Under the pieces are notes generated by a model. That model had not been told where the DNA came from, made no database searches, and worked only from the letters and a program-made list of their open reading frames with translations. Made by a program: the position numbers and the translations under genes. From the NCBI GenBank assembly GCA_022984795.1, contig JALIHJ010000018.1:62001-126000 (forward strand): 64,000 bases of DNA, in the 5' to 3' direction. Source of the stretch: Fabrea salina (taxonomy: Eukaryota; Ciliophora; Heterotrichea; Heterotrichida; Fabreidae). Shown piece by piece: positions 1-9,414 of this stretch (positions within the stretch are counted from its first letter, which is position 1; each line of letters starts with the position of its first letter).

Positions 1-1116
1 AACTTGTTCTTGCTGGGCTTCTTGAGGTTCTTGAGGTGCTTGCATTTGGTCGAGTTTTCTTTCTTCGGACTCAGAACTCTTCCTGGAGGGTCCTTTAGGT
101 TGTTGTTTGAGTTTTTTGGTTTTGATTCTTCTGCCGTAGTTCATTGAAACGTAAGTTAAGTCAAAGATTATCCAGTGGTCTATGTCTTTGGACCTAATAA
201 CTACTTTGGGGTAGTTAAAGAACATCACTAAGTTTTCTTTCCCAAAGTGCATTGGGGGGTAGTTTGAAGTCAAGCTGCAGTTAAGTGCGTCTAAAGGCAT
301 GAACTCTACCTGGTCTCCTAGTTTCAGTACAAAAGTGCTTGTGTTAAAAGAGTCCCTTTCAGGGTCGCCTCCTCCTGCTATGACTATGTGCTGGGTGCCT
401 GCTGCGCATAAAGGCTTTATTACCTTAATGGGCATTTTAAATTCCTCTTCCTTGAAAAGCATTTGCTCCCCTTTAAGGTCCAGACTAAACACCTTCTTAG
501 TTGGTTTAATCACTCCTTTTTTTCGAACTTGTCCGCCTAAAAAGTACAGTTTTCCACTGTGTGCAAAAGTTCCTGGGTAAAAAAGGTTGTCCAAAACGAA
601 ATGCTCCCTTTTGCTTTCTTCCGGGTTAACCCTGTTCATTTCAAGCATGCACTCTTTGCCTGTCCACTGAATCCACTCAAGCACTTCCCAGTAGTTATCT
701 TCCAAATTGAACCTTAGAAGAGCAATAGGCTCTTCTTTTTCTGAAAAAGCTCCTAAAAGGTATACCCAGCCTTTGCACTCGTACAAACTTCCTAGCTTCA
801 AAGGAAAGGGAGCGTTGGCTAGTTGCTTCATTTGGTGCGAGTAAGGGTCTATGAAAAGTGTAGTGCAGGTAAGCTTCCCTGAACTCTCACTTCCGCCCAC
901 AACTAGAAATCTGTTGTTGGGAAGCAAACCCACTGCTGAATCTGTGAAGATCTTAGAAGGGTCTTTGATGTTGTGGCGTGTTATTCTTTGTTTTGGTGTT
1001 ATGTGGAGCACTCTGTGCGAAGAGCGGTCTAAGTATGTTACATCGGGCAGTTTAATGTCTTCTTCTAAGTGAATGCTGCGGTGGCCGCAGTGAATCTTGT
1101 TTCCGCAATTACCCAT
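1..1116 (-). CDS. Kelch-repeat protein, C-terminus beyond the left edge
   Basis: The frame is open for 372 codons from the ATG at 1114-1116 to base 1, with no stop, so the gene continues outside the window. Glycine-doublet segments typical of kelch blades are visible (LVVGGSESSGK near residue 68, LYFLGGQVRKK near 190, IVIAGGGDPE near 240), each in a hydrophobic beta-strand context. Kelch propellers are protein-interaction platforms; the partner cannot be read here. The start MGNCGNK has Gly2 and Cys4, which would suit N-myristoylation plus palmitoylation and so membrane attachment (inference). The visible end turns into a Lys/Gln/Glu-rich tail. The divergent neighbour begins 111 bp away. Confidence 0.8.
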   Translation of the reverse strand, partial: MGNCGNKIHCGHRSIHLEEDIKLPDVTYLDRSSHRVLHITPKQRITRHNIKDPSKIFTDSAVGLLPNNRFLVVGGSESSGKLTCTTLFIDPYSHQMKQLANAPFPLKLGSLYECKGWVYLLGAFSEKEEPIALLRFNLEDNYWEVLEWIQWTGKECMLEMNRVNPEESKREHFVLDNLFYPGTFAHSGKLYFLGGQVRKKGVIKPTKKVFSLDLKGEQMLFKEEEFKMPIKVIKPLCAAGTQHIVIAGGGDPERDSFNTSTFVLKLGDQVEFMPLDALNCSLTSNYPPMHFGKENLVMFFNYPKVVIRSKDIDHWIIFDLTYVSMNYGRRIKTKKLKQQPKGPSRKSSESEERKLDQMQAPQEPQEAQQEQV

Positions 1117-1227
1117 TTATTATGCCCGGTCAGAAACATTAAACTAGATCTTGCAACCCTTTATAAAAATATTTAAAGATGGACAAGTTCACATTGACTC
1201 GCTAAAAACTAACTGACTTGTTAGACG

Positions 1228-1551
1228 ATGGGTTATAAAAATTTATTGAAAATGGAGGAGGCCCCCAGCAAGTCTAAGTCTGAAAACAAATCCCGGGAAA
1301 GCATGTCGGAAGAAGAATTTAAGGCTTTTGTGAAAAAGACTGTGCGGCAAGAAGTCAAGGACGTGTTTAAAAGCTTAGCAGACGACGGAGTCCAGGCAGG
1401 AAGGCTCCAGATCAGCAAGTCCAGAAACAAAATCATCAAAAAGGTAATTGCAGGGGACAAAGGAAGGCACCGGACTGACGAACAAAACGTTGAGAAGATG
1501 AAGTCCTTTGTCAAGAGTTACTTGATTCATGAGTACATGAGCAATAATTAA
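1228..1551 (+). CDS. Small basic hypothetical protein (107 aa)
   Basis: ATG at 1228, TAA at 1549-1551. The protein is rich in Lys, Glu and Ser, with a likely helical segment from about residue 25 to 50 (EEEFKAFVKKTVRQEVKDVF) and a basic middle. I recognise no domain. A second in-frame ATG at 1252 could be the real start. It is divergent from the kelch gene and convergent with the PEMT gene, whose stop lies 16 bp downstream. The opposite strand is also partly open, but the AT-rich leader and gene-like spacing favour this strand. Confidence 0.55.
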   Translation: MGYKNLLKMEEAPSKSKSENKSRESMSEEEFKAFVKKTVRQEVKDVFKSLADDGVQAGRLQISKSRNKIIKKVIAGDKGRHRTDEQNVEKMKSFVKSYLIHEYMSNN

Positions 1552-1567
1552 TCCTGTGTAAGAATGC

Positions 1568-2137
1568 TTAATTAGACTTTTTAGAGTAGAGTTGGCGCAG
1601 CATTGGACCTTCAAGAGCAATAGCTAAGGAGTAAACCAAAGCTAACCAACCTGTAAGAATCAACCCAGCAAAACTCCTCTCTAAAATAGCGTACCCCAAG
1701 TAAGTGATGGTGCTTCCCCAGTACATAGGGTCTGAAGTTACGTTGAAGGGAAAAGAAGTCACAGGTCCGTCTAAGTCAAATATTCCAAAGTAGTCTCCCA
1801 AAAACGTTCCGTACCACCCTAGTTTGTAAAAAGATGTAATTACAAAAACCTGCCCAAGCACCACCAAACCATAGCACACCAAAGAAACCAAAGCACTGTC
1901 TGCTTCCATTTTAGGCTGCGAAGAAACGGCTGTGTGGAAGGCGTTTGTCCTCACGTAGTTTAGTAGCAAAATAGTGACTCCAAGTGCACTGCAGGCCACC
2001 CGCTCTTTTGTGAAGAACTTGGAAATGAGTTTTGTGCGGTACTCTAGTTGTGCAGCTAAGTTCCAGTAAATGGGGTTGAGAGCTATTGCCAACAAAGCAG
2101 TGTAGAGGTTGGGGTCTTGAAAGTCAATTAGTTCCAT
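1568..2137 (-). CDS. PEMT: Phosphatidylethanolamine N-methyltransferase
   Basis: A 189-aa polytopic ER-type membrane protein matching the PEMT/OPI3 phospholipid methyltransferase family in length (about 200 aa) and motifs. These are NPIYWN near the N-terminus, the segment GTFLGDYFGIF, and PFNVTSDPMYWGST, which corresponds to the family's conserved PFN..dnPMYWGST. Four hydrophobic segments are visible. The family methylates phosphatidylethanolamine to phosphatidylcholine with S-adenosylmethionine; the closing E in ALEGPM fits the usual C-terminal acidic position. No intron is needed. The divergent neighbour starts 40 bp away. Confidence 0.93.
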   Translation of the reverse strand: MELIDFQDPNLYTALLAIALNPIYWNLAAQLEYRTKLISKFFTKERVACSALGVTILLLNYVRTNAFHTAVSSQPKMEADSALVSLVCYGLVVLGQVFVITSFYKLGWYGTFLGDYFGIFDLDGPVTSFPFNVTSDPMYWGSTITYLGYAILERSFAGLILTGWLALVYSLAIALEGPMLRQLYSKKSN

Positions 2138-2177
2138 CTTTTGCTTACAGCCTTATAAGTACTTGGTATTTCAATAA

Positions 2178-2549
2178 ATGGAAAACGAAGAACTTGACTC
2201 TCTTTGCAAGTTAGTGCAGAAAGCCCTCTCTACTTTTCCTTATGAAGAACTGGAAGAGAAGGCAGAGACCTACGACTCAAGGGCGCCCAGTGATATTTTT
2301 ATGTCAGATGTAAACCAAAAAATCATGGATACCGCTCAGTCAACTAACCCTGAAGAAGCAGATACTCAGTCTTCCGAAGCAAAAAACCCAGAACTGAAAA
2401 CTGAGGAGACTAAGAGTTCCACGCAGACTACTAAAGAAAAGCAAGATGACAATACCCACTACTCTCTTAAGTTCTCTATTTCTGGTGAAAGAAAAGGAAC
2501 TCTTACTGAACAACAAGGAACTAAGTGCTGCAACTGTCTTATTTTTTAA
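2178..2549 (+). CDS. Small acidic protein with C-terminal CaaX-like tail
   Basis: 123 aa, ATG at 2178, TAA at 2547-2549. The body is hydrophilic and probably disordered (Glu, Lys, Thr, Ser). The last seven residues are CCNCLIF, so the final four, CLIF, form a CaaX box ending in Phe, with two extra cysteines upstream that could be palmitoylated. This resembles small-GTPase tails, but there is no GTPase domain. Membrane anchoring by prenylation is an inference from the tail alone. The convergent TmcB-like gene ends 15 bp further on. Confidence 0.6.
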   Translation: MENEELDSLCKLVQKALSTFPYEELEEKAETYDSRAPSDIFMSDVNQKIMDTAQSTNPEEADTQSSEAKNPELKTEETKSSTQTTKEKQDDNTHYSLKFSISGERKGTLTEQQGTKCCNCLIF

Positions 2550-2564
2550 AGTTTTGTTAATTAC

Positions 2565-5500
2565 TTATTGCATAGTTTGCTTCTTAGAAAGTTCCCTGTA
2601 AAACAACCTGAAGTTAACGTTGGGAAGTATTGAAATAAACCAAATTTCAGACTTCATAATGTGCTTCATTTTGTTCAGTAGGGTTCTAATAATAAGTAAA
2701 TAGAGTAACGCCTGCACTGAAAACATTGAAGCCATTAAGTAAATCATCAGCTCGAAGCGGTAAGTGTTTTCAGAACTAATAAATTCTTCGTAAAAGTCTT
2801 TGAACGAATACACTGCTGCTGAAATTTGGTCTTCTAAAGACTTAAGCAAGGCAAACTCTTCGTGCATGTTGTAATAAGTACTTCCTTGCTGGATTTGTTC
2901 TACTAAGTCTAGAGCGTACTGTTCGTAATCTATAAGTGCTGAGAACAGTCCTTTTTTCAATCGGTTATTGCAGGGCTCACTGTAGCAAGCTTCTTTGAAA
3001 AACACTGAAAAAAGCTTAGAGGCTTTTTCTTGACTGCGTATAACTTTGTTGTTGCGAATCAAATAGTCGCTCCAGTAGTTGAATTCTTCAAGACTTTCTT
3101 CTAAAGCTGCTTTCGTGTTTACAATGCTGTTTAAGGAGCTGATTGTTTTGTGGTAAGCATTAGAAGTGTTAGAGAGTGCGAACTCACGTGTCCAGAAACT
3201 AGTTGACTTAACTCCTGCAATTATGAGTCCTTCTGCATTGGTGTTAACTGGGGCCTTTAAAATGATGTTTTCAATCGGAGTGTAGCAAAATTCGTAGTAC
3301 AGCCCAGTAGAAAGCACCTGGAGTCCAAACAACAACCCTGTAAACAGCAGAAACCATTTGAAGCTAGAGTGAGTCTTATACTTCCACTTCTCAGTTCCGT
3401 AAACTTGGTTACCAACTACATTGTCTTTTCCGTGAATGTTCAAAAGTCGGTCCACAGCTGCTTTTTTTCCAATAGAAAAGGACTCTAAAGGGATCATTTC
3501 GAACCTTTTCCAAAGCTTCCTTCTGGTGCTTTCTAGAGACAATGTGAAGTAAATAATGAACCCAGCCACTAAAGCTAGAGTCAAAGAAGCAATTACTAAA
3601 ATAAGGTTGAGTGTAAACTCCATAACTTGCTTGTTTTGGTTTTTCATGGTTTTTAAGTAGGGAAGGAAGGTTGCGTTTACTTGCTTAAGAACTTCAACTG
3701 GACAGTTCCTGTACAAGTTGGTGAAATGGGTTTGGTTCTGGTTTATTTCACTGCACTCACTTAAGCTTAGCGAATGGGCGTTTCTCATTACTTTTCTGTT
3801 TAAGTTCAAAAAGTTCACTCTTTGTTCTGAGAACTTACCGTTTTCGTACTCAATCCAAGTAAAGCTTATGTCTTCTTGAGTTGGAAGCCTGTCGTAAGCG
3901 TCTAGTTCAAAAGCCTGTGCAGTGGTTTCTAAGTTGTTTCTAATTGAACTTTCATCAGAAGAAAGGTTGCCTTCACAAACTAACTGAAGGTCTCTAGCCA
4001 AGTTTGCTGTGTCAAGAGTACTTATGCGAATTTTGGAGTCAAGCTTTTCTAGGTTTCCTTCTAGCTCAGACAAATTCCCGCTCAGCAAAAAGTACTGAGT
4101 AATGTTGATTGAAAGCAGCAAAAAGATTATGAGGAAAATCATACTCTTGACAAGACACACCTTTTTAGCTATTGAACTCACTATTGAGCTGGTGACTAAG
4201 TAGTTAAAGTCCTTTGTGACAGTAGTTTCTTCGCCCCTAAACTTGGACTTTTGATCGCCATCCGCTATTGAGGATATTGCTAAGGTGTTTTGTTCCTTGG
4301 TTTCAATTTTAGTGTCAAAAGTCAAGTTATTCAGTTTGAACTCTCTAGGCTTAGTGTTAAATAGCCCATTTTCTGCTCTAAAGTCAATTGACTTGAAAAG
4401 TATTTTGGGACAAGAAGCCTGGGGCGATAAGCAACTTCCTTGGTTCTCTAAGTAGTTCAAGTACAAAGCATTAACCCACTCGCCTTCGTAAGACTGAGTG
4501 ACGAGCACCAGAGTTTTAATGGGGTAGACTCCGTAAATAAGGAAAGTTTCAGTTCTGACACTTATGACTTCCTTGGTTTCGGGTATTTCACACCTAACAA
4601 CTTCAAAGTCATCTTCCCACTTTTCAGGCTTGTTGTAAAGTTTGAACAGGTTCAGTCGTCCTTGGGTAATTCCTAGTTCTTTTCGTAAAAACATGTAAAA
4701 TCCATAGGTGAAAGAGCATATCTCCCAAGTTTCAGGGTGTATAAAAGCCAAGTCAACCGCTAGTTCAGTAGGCTTAAGGTTTACAAAAAGCGTTAAGTTC
4801 CCTAAGCGGTCGCAGTGCATCCTTACTTTCCAGTTTAGATTCTCAATGAACCCGTACCTGTTTAAAAGTGTAATCGAGTGAATTCCTCTGTAAAGAGGGT
4901 GTTTGTGTCTGTACTCGTTGATTCTTCTGTACCAAACTTCGTGGTTCTTTTTAAAGGGGTCAGGCACTAGGTCTGTGGAGTCCCGGTCCATCAGTTCGTC
5001 GTTAGTGAACTTTAAGAGGTAGGCGTTTTTGACCTCAACTACTTTTCCTAAGCTCTTTCTTTCCAAACTCACTCTTAAAAACAAGTTTTGGTTGTCGAAG
5101 TAAAGCAAGTCGTCTCCCCCAGCTCTTTTTTGGTTTAAGTAGTCCTCTGCTTGCTTGAACCTAGTGTAGTACTTGTTGATTTTTTCCGAGTTCTCTATGG
5201 ACCTTAAGTAACTGAAGTAGTACTCAAAGATAAAAGGACAGAACTTAATGGCGTCCAGTTTAAGTAACCTTTTGTAGGCCATTTTGCACAGCTTAGTTTC
5301 AGAGGCAATTTCTTGGACTTTCCGAGCAAACGAATCGAAGTTTATACAGTTTCTTTCTTTGCCTTCCATGACTTCAACTACTTTGTAGCATATGTCCTGG
5401 TCGATCTTCATAGTTCTTTTGAGTTTGCGTTCTAGAGTCACGAACTTAGCTAGTTCTTCGTCTTCTTCGTTGTTCATCAAGTATATTTCAGTTTTAATCC

Positions 5501-6764
5501 TGCAAAAAAGAACCTCTGCGCTCAACAAAAACGTCCCTGGCAGCTTGAGTAGTTGTGACATCAGGTACTTTAAGTACTCTTTGTCACTTTCAGAGTTTTG
5601 GAAGTAGTAAATCAACCACAGGAAGATGCACTGCTCCTTGCAAAACTCTTCAACTGCTGGCTTGAGCACGGAGTCCACTCTTTCTACTGCAGATTGACTC
5701 ATTTCTGAATGCTTGAACTTCTGAATATAGTACCTAAGAATAAGTTCCACTTCTTCAACTGAAGAAGCGTGGTATGCCCTAGACACCCTTTTGTAGGCTT
5801 TTTCCTGGAAGTTTTTCAGCAGAAAGAACAACACAGGCAGCACACACAAAAGCACCATAGCCGGCATCAAACTAGCCTGGGATAGACCCAAAACCTTACA
5901 CACTCCCGCCACTAAAGCTAGCGTCATCATGTTCACTCCTTTCATAGACTCAATCGTATTTAAAATCAAAAAGTGGTACGGAAGTCTGTAAGTGAAGGTA
6001 GCGTAGAGTCCCGCTCCCAAACCTAGTGTAGCTAGAATTTTGCTGTTGCTCATCTCAGCGTAAGGAAAAACCTTGACTTGCACCAAAAAAAGCACTATGA
6101 TCAAGTACTTGATCAACTTGTACTTAGGGTTGGAAATGGTGTCTTTGGTTTTGTCGTACCAGTTTATGTGCACCAAGTAAATGTGCTCCAGCATAAAGTT
6201 GCCTGTGTGGATTAGAACGCAAGGCACCACTAGCAGCATGTCTAAGTAAATGTTTAGAGGTATTTTTCCTTGAAACAAAGCTTGAATGTGAGTAATGAGG
6301 CAAAAAGTGATGGGAATGAAGAGTAGCTTGGTAATGCAGTAGGACAACTGGTACCTGACCTTGAGAGTTTTAGGCAGAATCTGGGCGTCTATGTTGTCTC
6401 TGAGTTCCGAAAGGTCTATTCTCCGAAGGCTGTTGACTAGTTTTATGTAAGTTAGTAAAATCATGCAAAAGAAAGGCAGGAAGAAGTAACAACTATACAA
6501 TCCGTTTATGTTGAAGAACTCTAGGATTGTGTCGGGCCTAGCAACGAAGGCCAAGGAATCCCAGACCCCACCTAAATAGTCTTTGGAAAACGGAACATCT
6601 GGATCAGCCTGAATTAGGATCAGGGTTATCTGAACCATTTGAGCGACTTGGTAAGCCACTACTTCCGTCTTTGACTTTGGTTTTTGCTTGAACCTAATCA
6701 ACAGTAGGGTGTTTTTGAACGCTTCAGCAACGCTCAGCCGTGACTTTGCCACATTTTTTTTCAT
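2565..6764 (-). CDS. TmcB-like multi-pass membrane protein with PAS domain, copy 1
   Basis: One uninterrupted frame of 1399 aa. The N-terminal third (about residues 60-330) carries many hydrophobic segments. A helical cytoplasmic region with TPR-like character follows (about 340-560), then a PAS domain (about 570-690; FDNQNLFLRVSLERKSLG, then VPDPFKKNHEVWYRRI). The C-terminal part has at least four further membrane segments with extracytoplasmic loops (about 890-1390). This architecture matches the ciliate 'tiny macrocysts protein B-like' family, a large group of putative sensors whose ligand is unknown to me. Copies 2 and 3 lie at 14232 and 20081. Unlike copy 2 it has no intron. Confidence 0.8.
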   Translation of the reverse strand: MKKNVAKSRLSVAEAFKNTLLLIRFKQKPKSKTEVVAYQVAQMVQITLILIQADPDVPFSKDYLGGVWDSLAFVARPDTILEFFNINGLYSCYFFLPFFCMILLTYIKLVNSLRRIDLSELRDNIDAQILPKTLKVRYQLSYCITKLLFIPITFCLITHIQALFQGKIPLNIYLDMLLVVPCVLIHTGNFMLEHIYLVHINWYDKTKDTISNPKYKLIKYLIIVLFLVQVKVFPYAEMSNSKILATLGLGAGLYATFTYRLPYHFLILNTIESMKGVNMMTLALVAGVCKVLGLSQASLMPAMVLLCVLPVLFFLLKNFQEKAYKRVSRAYHASSVEEVELILRYYIQKFKHSEMSQSAVERVDSVLKPAVEEFCKEQCIFLWLIYYFQNSESDKEYLKYLMSQLLKLPGTFLLSAEVLFCRIKTEIYLMNNEEDEELAKFVTLERKLKRTMKIDQDICYKVVEVMEGKERNCINFDSFARKVQEIASETKLCKMAYKRLLKLDAIKFCPFIFEYYFSYLRSIENSEKINKYYTRFKQAEDYLNQKRAGGDDLLYFDNQNLFLRVSLERKSLGKVVEVKNAYLLKFTNDELMDRDSTDLVPDPFKKNHEVWYRRINEYRHKHPLYRGIHSITLLNRYGFIENLNWKVRMHCDRLGNLTLFVNLKPTELAVDLAFIHPETWEICSFTYGFYMFLRKELGITQGRLNLFKLYNKPEKWEDDFEVVRCEIPETKEVISVRTETFLIYGVYPIKTLVLVTQSYEGEWVNALYLNYLENQGSCLSPQASCPKILFKSIDFRAENGLFNTKPREFKLNNLTFDTKIETKEQNTLAISSIADGDQKSKFRGEETTVTKDFNYLVTSSIVSSIAKKVCLVKSMIFLIIFLLLSINITQYFLLSGNLSELEGNLEKLDSKIRISTLDTANLARDLQLVCEGNLSSDESSIRNNLETTAQAFELDAYDRLPTQEDISFTWIEYENGKFSEQRVNFLNLNRKVMRNAHSLSLSECSEINQNQTHFTNLYRNCPVEVLKQVNATFLPYLKTMKNQNKQVMEFTLNLILVIASLTLALVAGFIIYFTLSLESTRRKLWKRFEMIPLESFSIGKKAAVDRLLNIHGKDNVVGNQVYGTEKWKYKTHSSFKWFLLFTGLLFGLQVLSTGLYYEFCYTPIENIILKAPVNTNAEGLIIAGVKSTSFWTREFALSNTSNAYHKTISSLNSIVNTKAALEESLEEFNYWSDYLIRNNKVIRSQEKASKLFSVFFKEACYSEPCNNRLKKGLFSALIDYEQYALDLVEQIQQGSTYYNMHEEFALLKSLEDQISAAVYSFKDFYEEFISSENTYRFELMIYLMASMFSVQALLYLLIIRTLLNKMKHIMKSEIWFISILPNVNFRLFYRELSKKQTMQ

Positions 6765-6820
6765 TATTAGCCTTAAAACTCTTAGTAATGACTCTATTAT
6801 TATTAGTGTCTTCCAAGCAT

Positions 6821-9370
6821 CTAAAGGTTTTCTAAGAAATCTTGCGACTCAGGTGCAGCAAAAGCTCCCAGCGCTTCTAAGTTAAGAGTGTAGGGAGCCT
6901 CGTTGACTAGGTTGAGTTTTTTAGGAGGCGACAGCCTCATAAGGCACTGCTTCAAGTTGGTCAGGGGGCCTTCAACTAAGGTGCCCACTTCGTTGTAGTG
7001 GTTCAGAAGGTTGTTCCACAAGTCTTGTTTGGAAAGTACTTTTGCGTTCCCACAAATGACCAGTCCGTACTTAGCCCTGGTCAGAGCTACATTGAGCCTT
7101 CTGGAGTCATTCAAAAACCCGATTCCTAAGTTTTCGTTTGACCTTACACACGACAAAATAATGAAGTCCTTTTCCCTTCCTTGGAAAGAGTCCACTGAAG
7201 ATATTTCTATAGCTTTGTATTGCATGTGGCTTAAGCTTCCGAAGTTCTGCATGTAAGAAGTGATAAAAGCTCTCTGGCCTTCATAAGGCGTTATAATTCC
7301 TAACTGGTCCACCCGAATTCCTGACTTCAAAAAGTAAGTTACTATTTTTTCAACGTTAGCAGCTTCAGTTCTGTTCAAGTAAGAAGTGCCTGACCCAGAA
7401 ACCTCTTCAGGCCCCATAGTGTTGTAAAAGAACACAGGCTTACTAGGCACCGGCCAAGGGAAGTCTAAACCTTTGTAACTCCTTTCAGTCATAGACACTC
7501 CGTTCAACAAACTCCCTTCGTAAAAAATGTTGCTTGGGAACTCAGATATCGCCGGGTGCATTCTGTACTGAATGTGCAGTCGGTAAGGCCTGTTCCCTAA
7601 GTGAACAAGTCTTTCGAACAAAGACCTGTTCAAACCTGCCGCTGCTGCTTTCTTGCACATCACAACAGGCCCTAACTGATAGTGGTCGCCTACCATGATA
7701 ACCTGCTCTGCACCCACCAAAATAGGTAACAGTCCTTCTGGCTCTGTAGCTTGTGTTGCTTCATCCAGAAGCACTTGTTGGAACAAAAAAGTTTTCAGAC
7801 GGGGGTCGAACGCCCCTGAACAAGTGCAGCAAATCACCTCAGCTTTAGACAACAGAAGCTGTTCAGCACGACTTCTGAGGTCTATGAAAGCTTTTTCTTC
7901 TTGTTCGCTTAGGCGCAGTTGGCTTTCTTTTTTTTCTATGTAAGTTTTGAGTTGAGCGAACTCTGAAAGGTTCAGTTCTTTGACTTGCTTGTGAAGAGTT
8001 AAAAAGTCTATGCTCGAGTCTACAGCCTCGCGTGACTTAGCACACAACCTAACCACCTTAAGGCCTATTTTGTGGATTTTTTCAGTTAGTTGGTCAACAG
8101 CAATGTTCGAAGGAGCTGTTACAAGTACTTGGCCTTTGTTTTGGCGAACCATGTGATAAACTATAGAAGCAGAGGTAACAGTTTTGCCTGTGCCAGGAGG
8201 GCCTTGGATAAGCATGAGTCTGCTTTGCAGGGCCTTTTTAACAGCTTCGGTTTGGTAGTAGTTGAGCGGAGGCATGTTAGGAGCTGTGAGGTTTTTAGGA
8301 AGTTTAGCTTGAATAGGAGAGGCCTCTACGTGCTTTCCCAGTATTTTTTGCATCAGAAAGTAGTCTACTTCTCCCCTTGAAAACAACTGCAGTCCTTTGT
8401 TCATCCTTGCAAAAGTAGTTGGCTTCCAAACGAGCTCCACAATGTAGCCAGAGGTTTGGGTAGGCACAGGTCCGTTGCTGTAAGTAATCTGAAGGTGGAT
8501 CCTTTCGTCCTCACTGATAAAAGTAATGGTGCCTAATCCTTCCCACCTACTGCTTTCTAGAATCAACTTGAGTTCGTCGCCAACTACCAACCTGACGTCG
8601 CTGTCTTCTCTCAGAAACAAAAAAGAAGCTTGAGGTCTTCTTTCTGTACGGTCCCAAATAATGTTTACTTCGTTTTTGGTGTATGATCTTTTGACTTCTC
8701 TGTCGTAGTCTGCTTCCAGCTTAACTAGCTTAGCGTAGATGTCATAGTACTCCTTTGCAGAGTAGTAATGCAGTTTAATCTTCCTCACGGTTTCCTGGAC
8801 TTTAGGAACCTCTTCTGAAGTTCTGCCTTTTTTAAGGTCTTCTTCGATCTTGCCTATTTCTTTAATGGATAGTTTTTTGGCTTTTCTGTCTTCTTCTTCA
8901 GTGGGCACACTTACTATCCAAGGGAGTAACCTTTTCTCTTCTATAAGAGGGTGCCATGAAGCCAAGTCCCACTCCTTTTCAGGAATTATGTTCTGCATGG
9001 CACATGGGTCCCTGCACAGAAATATCAGGGTGTTCTCAGTGCGCGAAGGCACTATTCCTAAAATGAATATGTTTTTGCTAGAACAAACGTAGCACTGAAT
9101 AGAAGTTTCCCCAAGTGGGTTTTCGCTGTGCAAACTCACTGTTCGGTGACGAGCTTTCACTAAGTGCGCTATTATGTGTGACCCTGTGTTGTATCCCCCG
9201 TAAGAATTGCAAAACCATCTGTTGCAGGAGTCTGATGTGCATTTCACGACTGTTTTGGGGTCGTGGTTGCCGCAGTAGAAGCAGGAGTGATCTGGGAGTA
9301 AACCCCAGTCGTACTCGTCAATTTCTATTTCTTCTTCAGACTCAGAAATGTCTGCCCACTTCGGTTCCAT
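6821..9370 (-). CDS. UPF1: UPF1 RNA helicase (nonsense-mediated decay)
   Basis: 849 aa. The N-terminus is the Cys/His-rich UPF2-binding region (CFYCG.., CNRWFC, then CYVC and CRDPC, about residues 30-150). The superfamily-1 helicase core follows: Walker A GPPGTGKT near 400, DEATQATEPE near 565, QYRMHP near 630, SVDSFQGREKD near 740 and LTRAKYG near 795. UPF1 is an ATP-dependent RNA helicase that triggers decay of mRNAs with premature stops, acting with eRF3, which is also in this window. The protein ends soon after the helicase core, so the long Ser/Gln-rich tail phosphorylated by SMG1 in animals is absent. Confidence 0.95.
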   Translation of the reverse strand: MEPKWADISESEEEIEIDEYDWGLLPDHSCFYCGNHDPKTVVKCTSDSCNRWFCNSYGGYNTGSHIIAHLVKARHRTVSLHSENPLGETSIQCYVCSSKNIFILGIVPSRTENTLIFLCRDPCAMQNIIPEKEWDLASWHPLIEEKRLLPWIVSVPTEEEDRKAKKLSIKEIGKIEEDLKKGRTSEEVPKVQETVRKIKLHYYSAKEYYDIYAKLVKLEADYDREVKRSYTKNEVNIIWDRTERRPQASFLFLREDSDVRLVVGDELKLILESSRWEGLGTITFISEDERIHLQITYSNGPVPTQTSGYIVELVWKPTTFARMNKGLQLFSRGEVDYFLMQKILGKHVEASPIQAKLPKNLTAPNMPPLNYYQTEAVKKALQSRLMLIQGPPGTGKTVTSASIVYHMVRQNKGQVLVTAPSNIAVDQLTEKIHKIGLKVVRLCAKSREAVDSSIDFLTLHKQVKELNLSEFAQLKTYIEKKESQLRLSEQEEKAFIDLRSRAEQLLLSKAEVICCTCSGAFDPRLKTFLFQQVLLDEATQATEPEGLLPILVGAEQVIMVGDHYQLGPVVMCKKAAAAGLNRSLFERLVHLGNRPYRLHIQYRMHPAISEFPSNIFYEGSLLNGVSMTERSYKGLDFPWPVPSKPVFFYNTMGPEEVSGSGTSYLNRTEAANVEKIVTYFLKSGIRVDQLGIITPYEGQRAFITSYMQNFGSLSHMQYKAIEISSVDSFQGREKDFIILSCVRSNENLGIGFLNDSRRLNVALTRAKYGLVICGNAKVLSKQDLWNNLLNHYNEVGTLVEGPLTNLKQCLMRLSPPKKLNLVNEAPYTLNLEALGAFAAPESQDFLENL

Positions 9371-9414
9371 TTATTAATTAGTCAAGCAGACTAGAGTAAT
9401 ACAAGTTATCTATA

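Noticed and set aside
1233-1620. Minus-strand frames opposite the small protein at 1228
   Set aside because: They overlap the 3' end of the PEMT gene and show hydrophobic shadow composition; the plus-strand frame has a better start and spacing.
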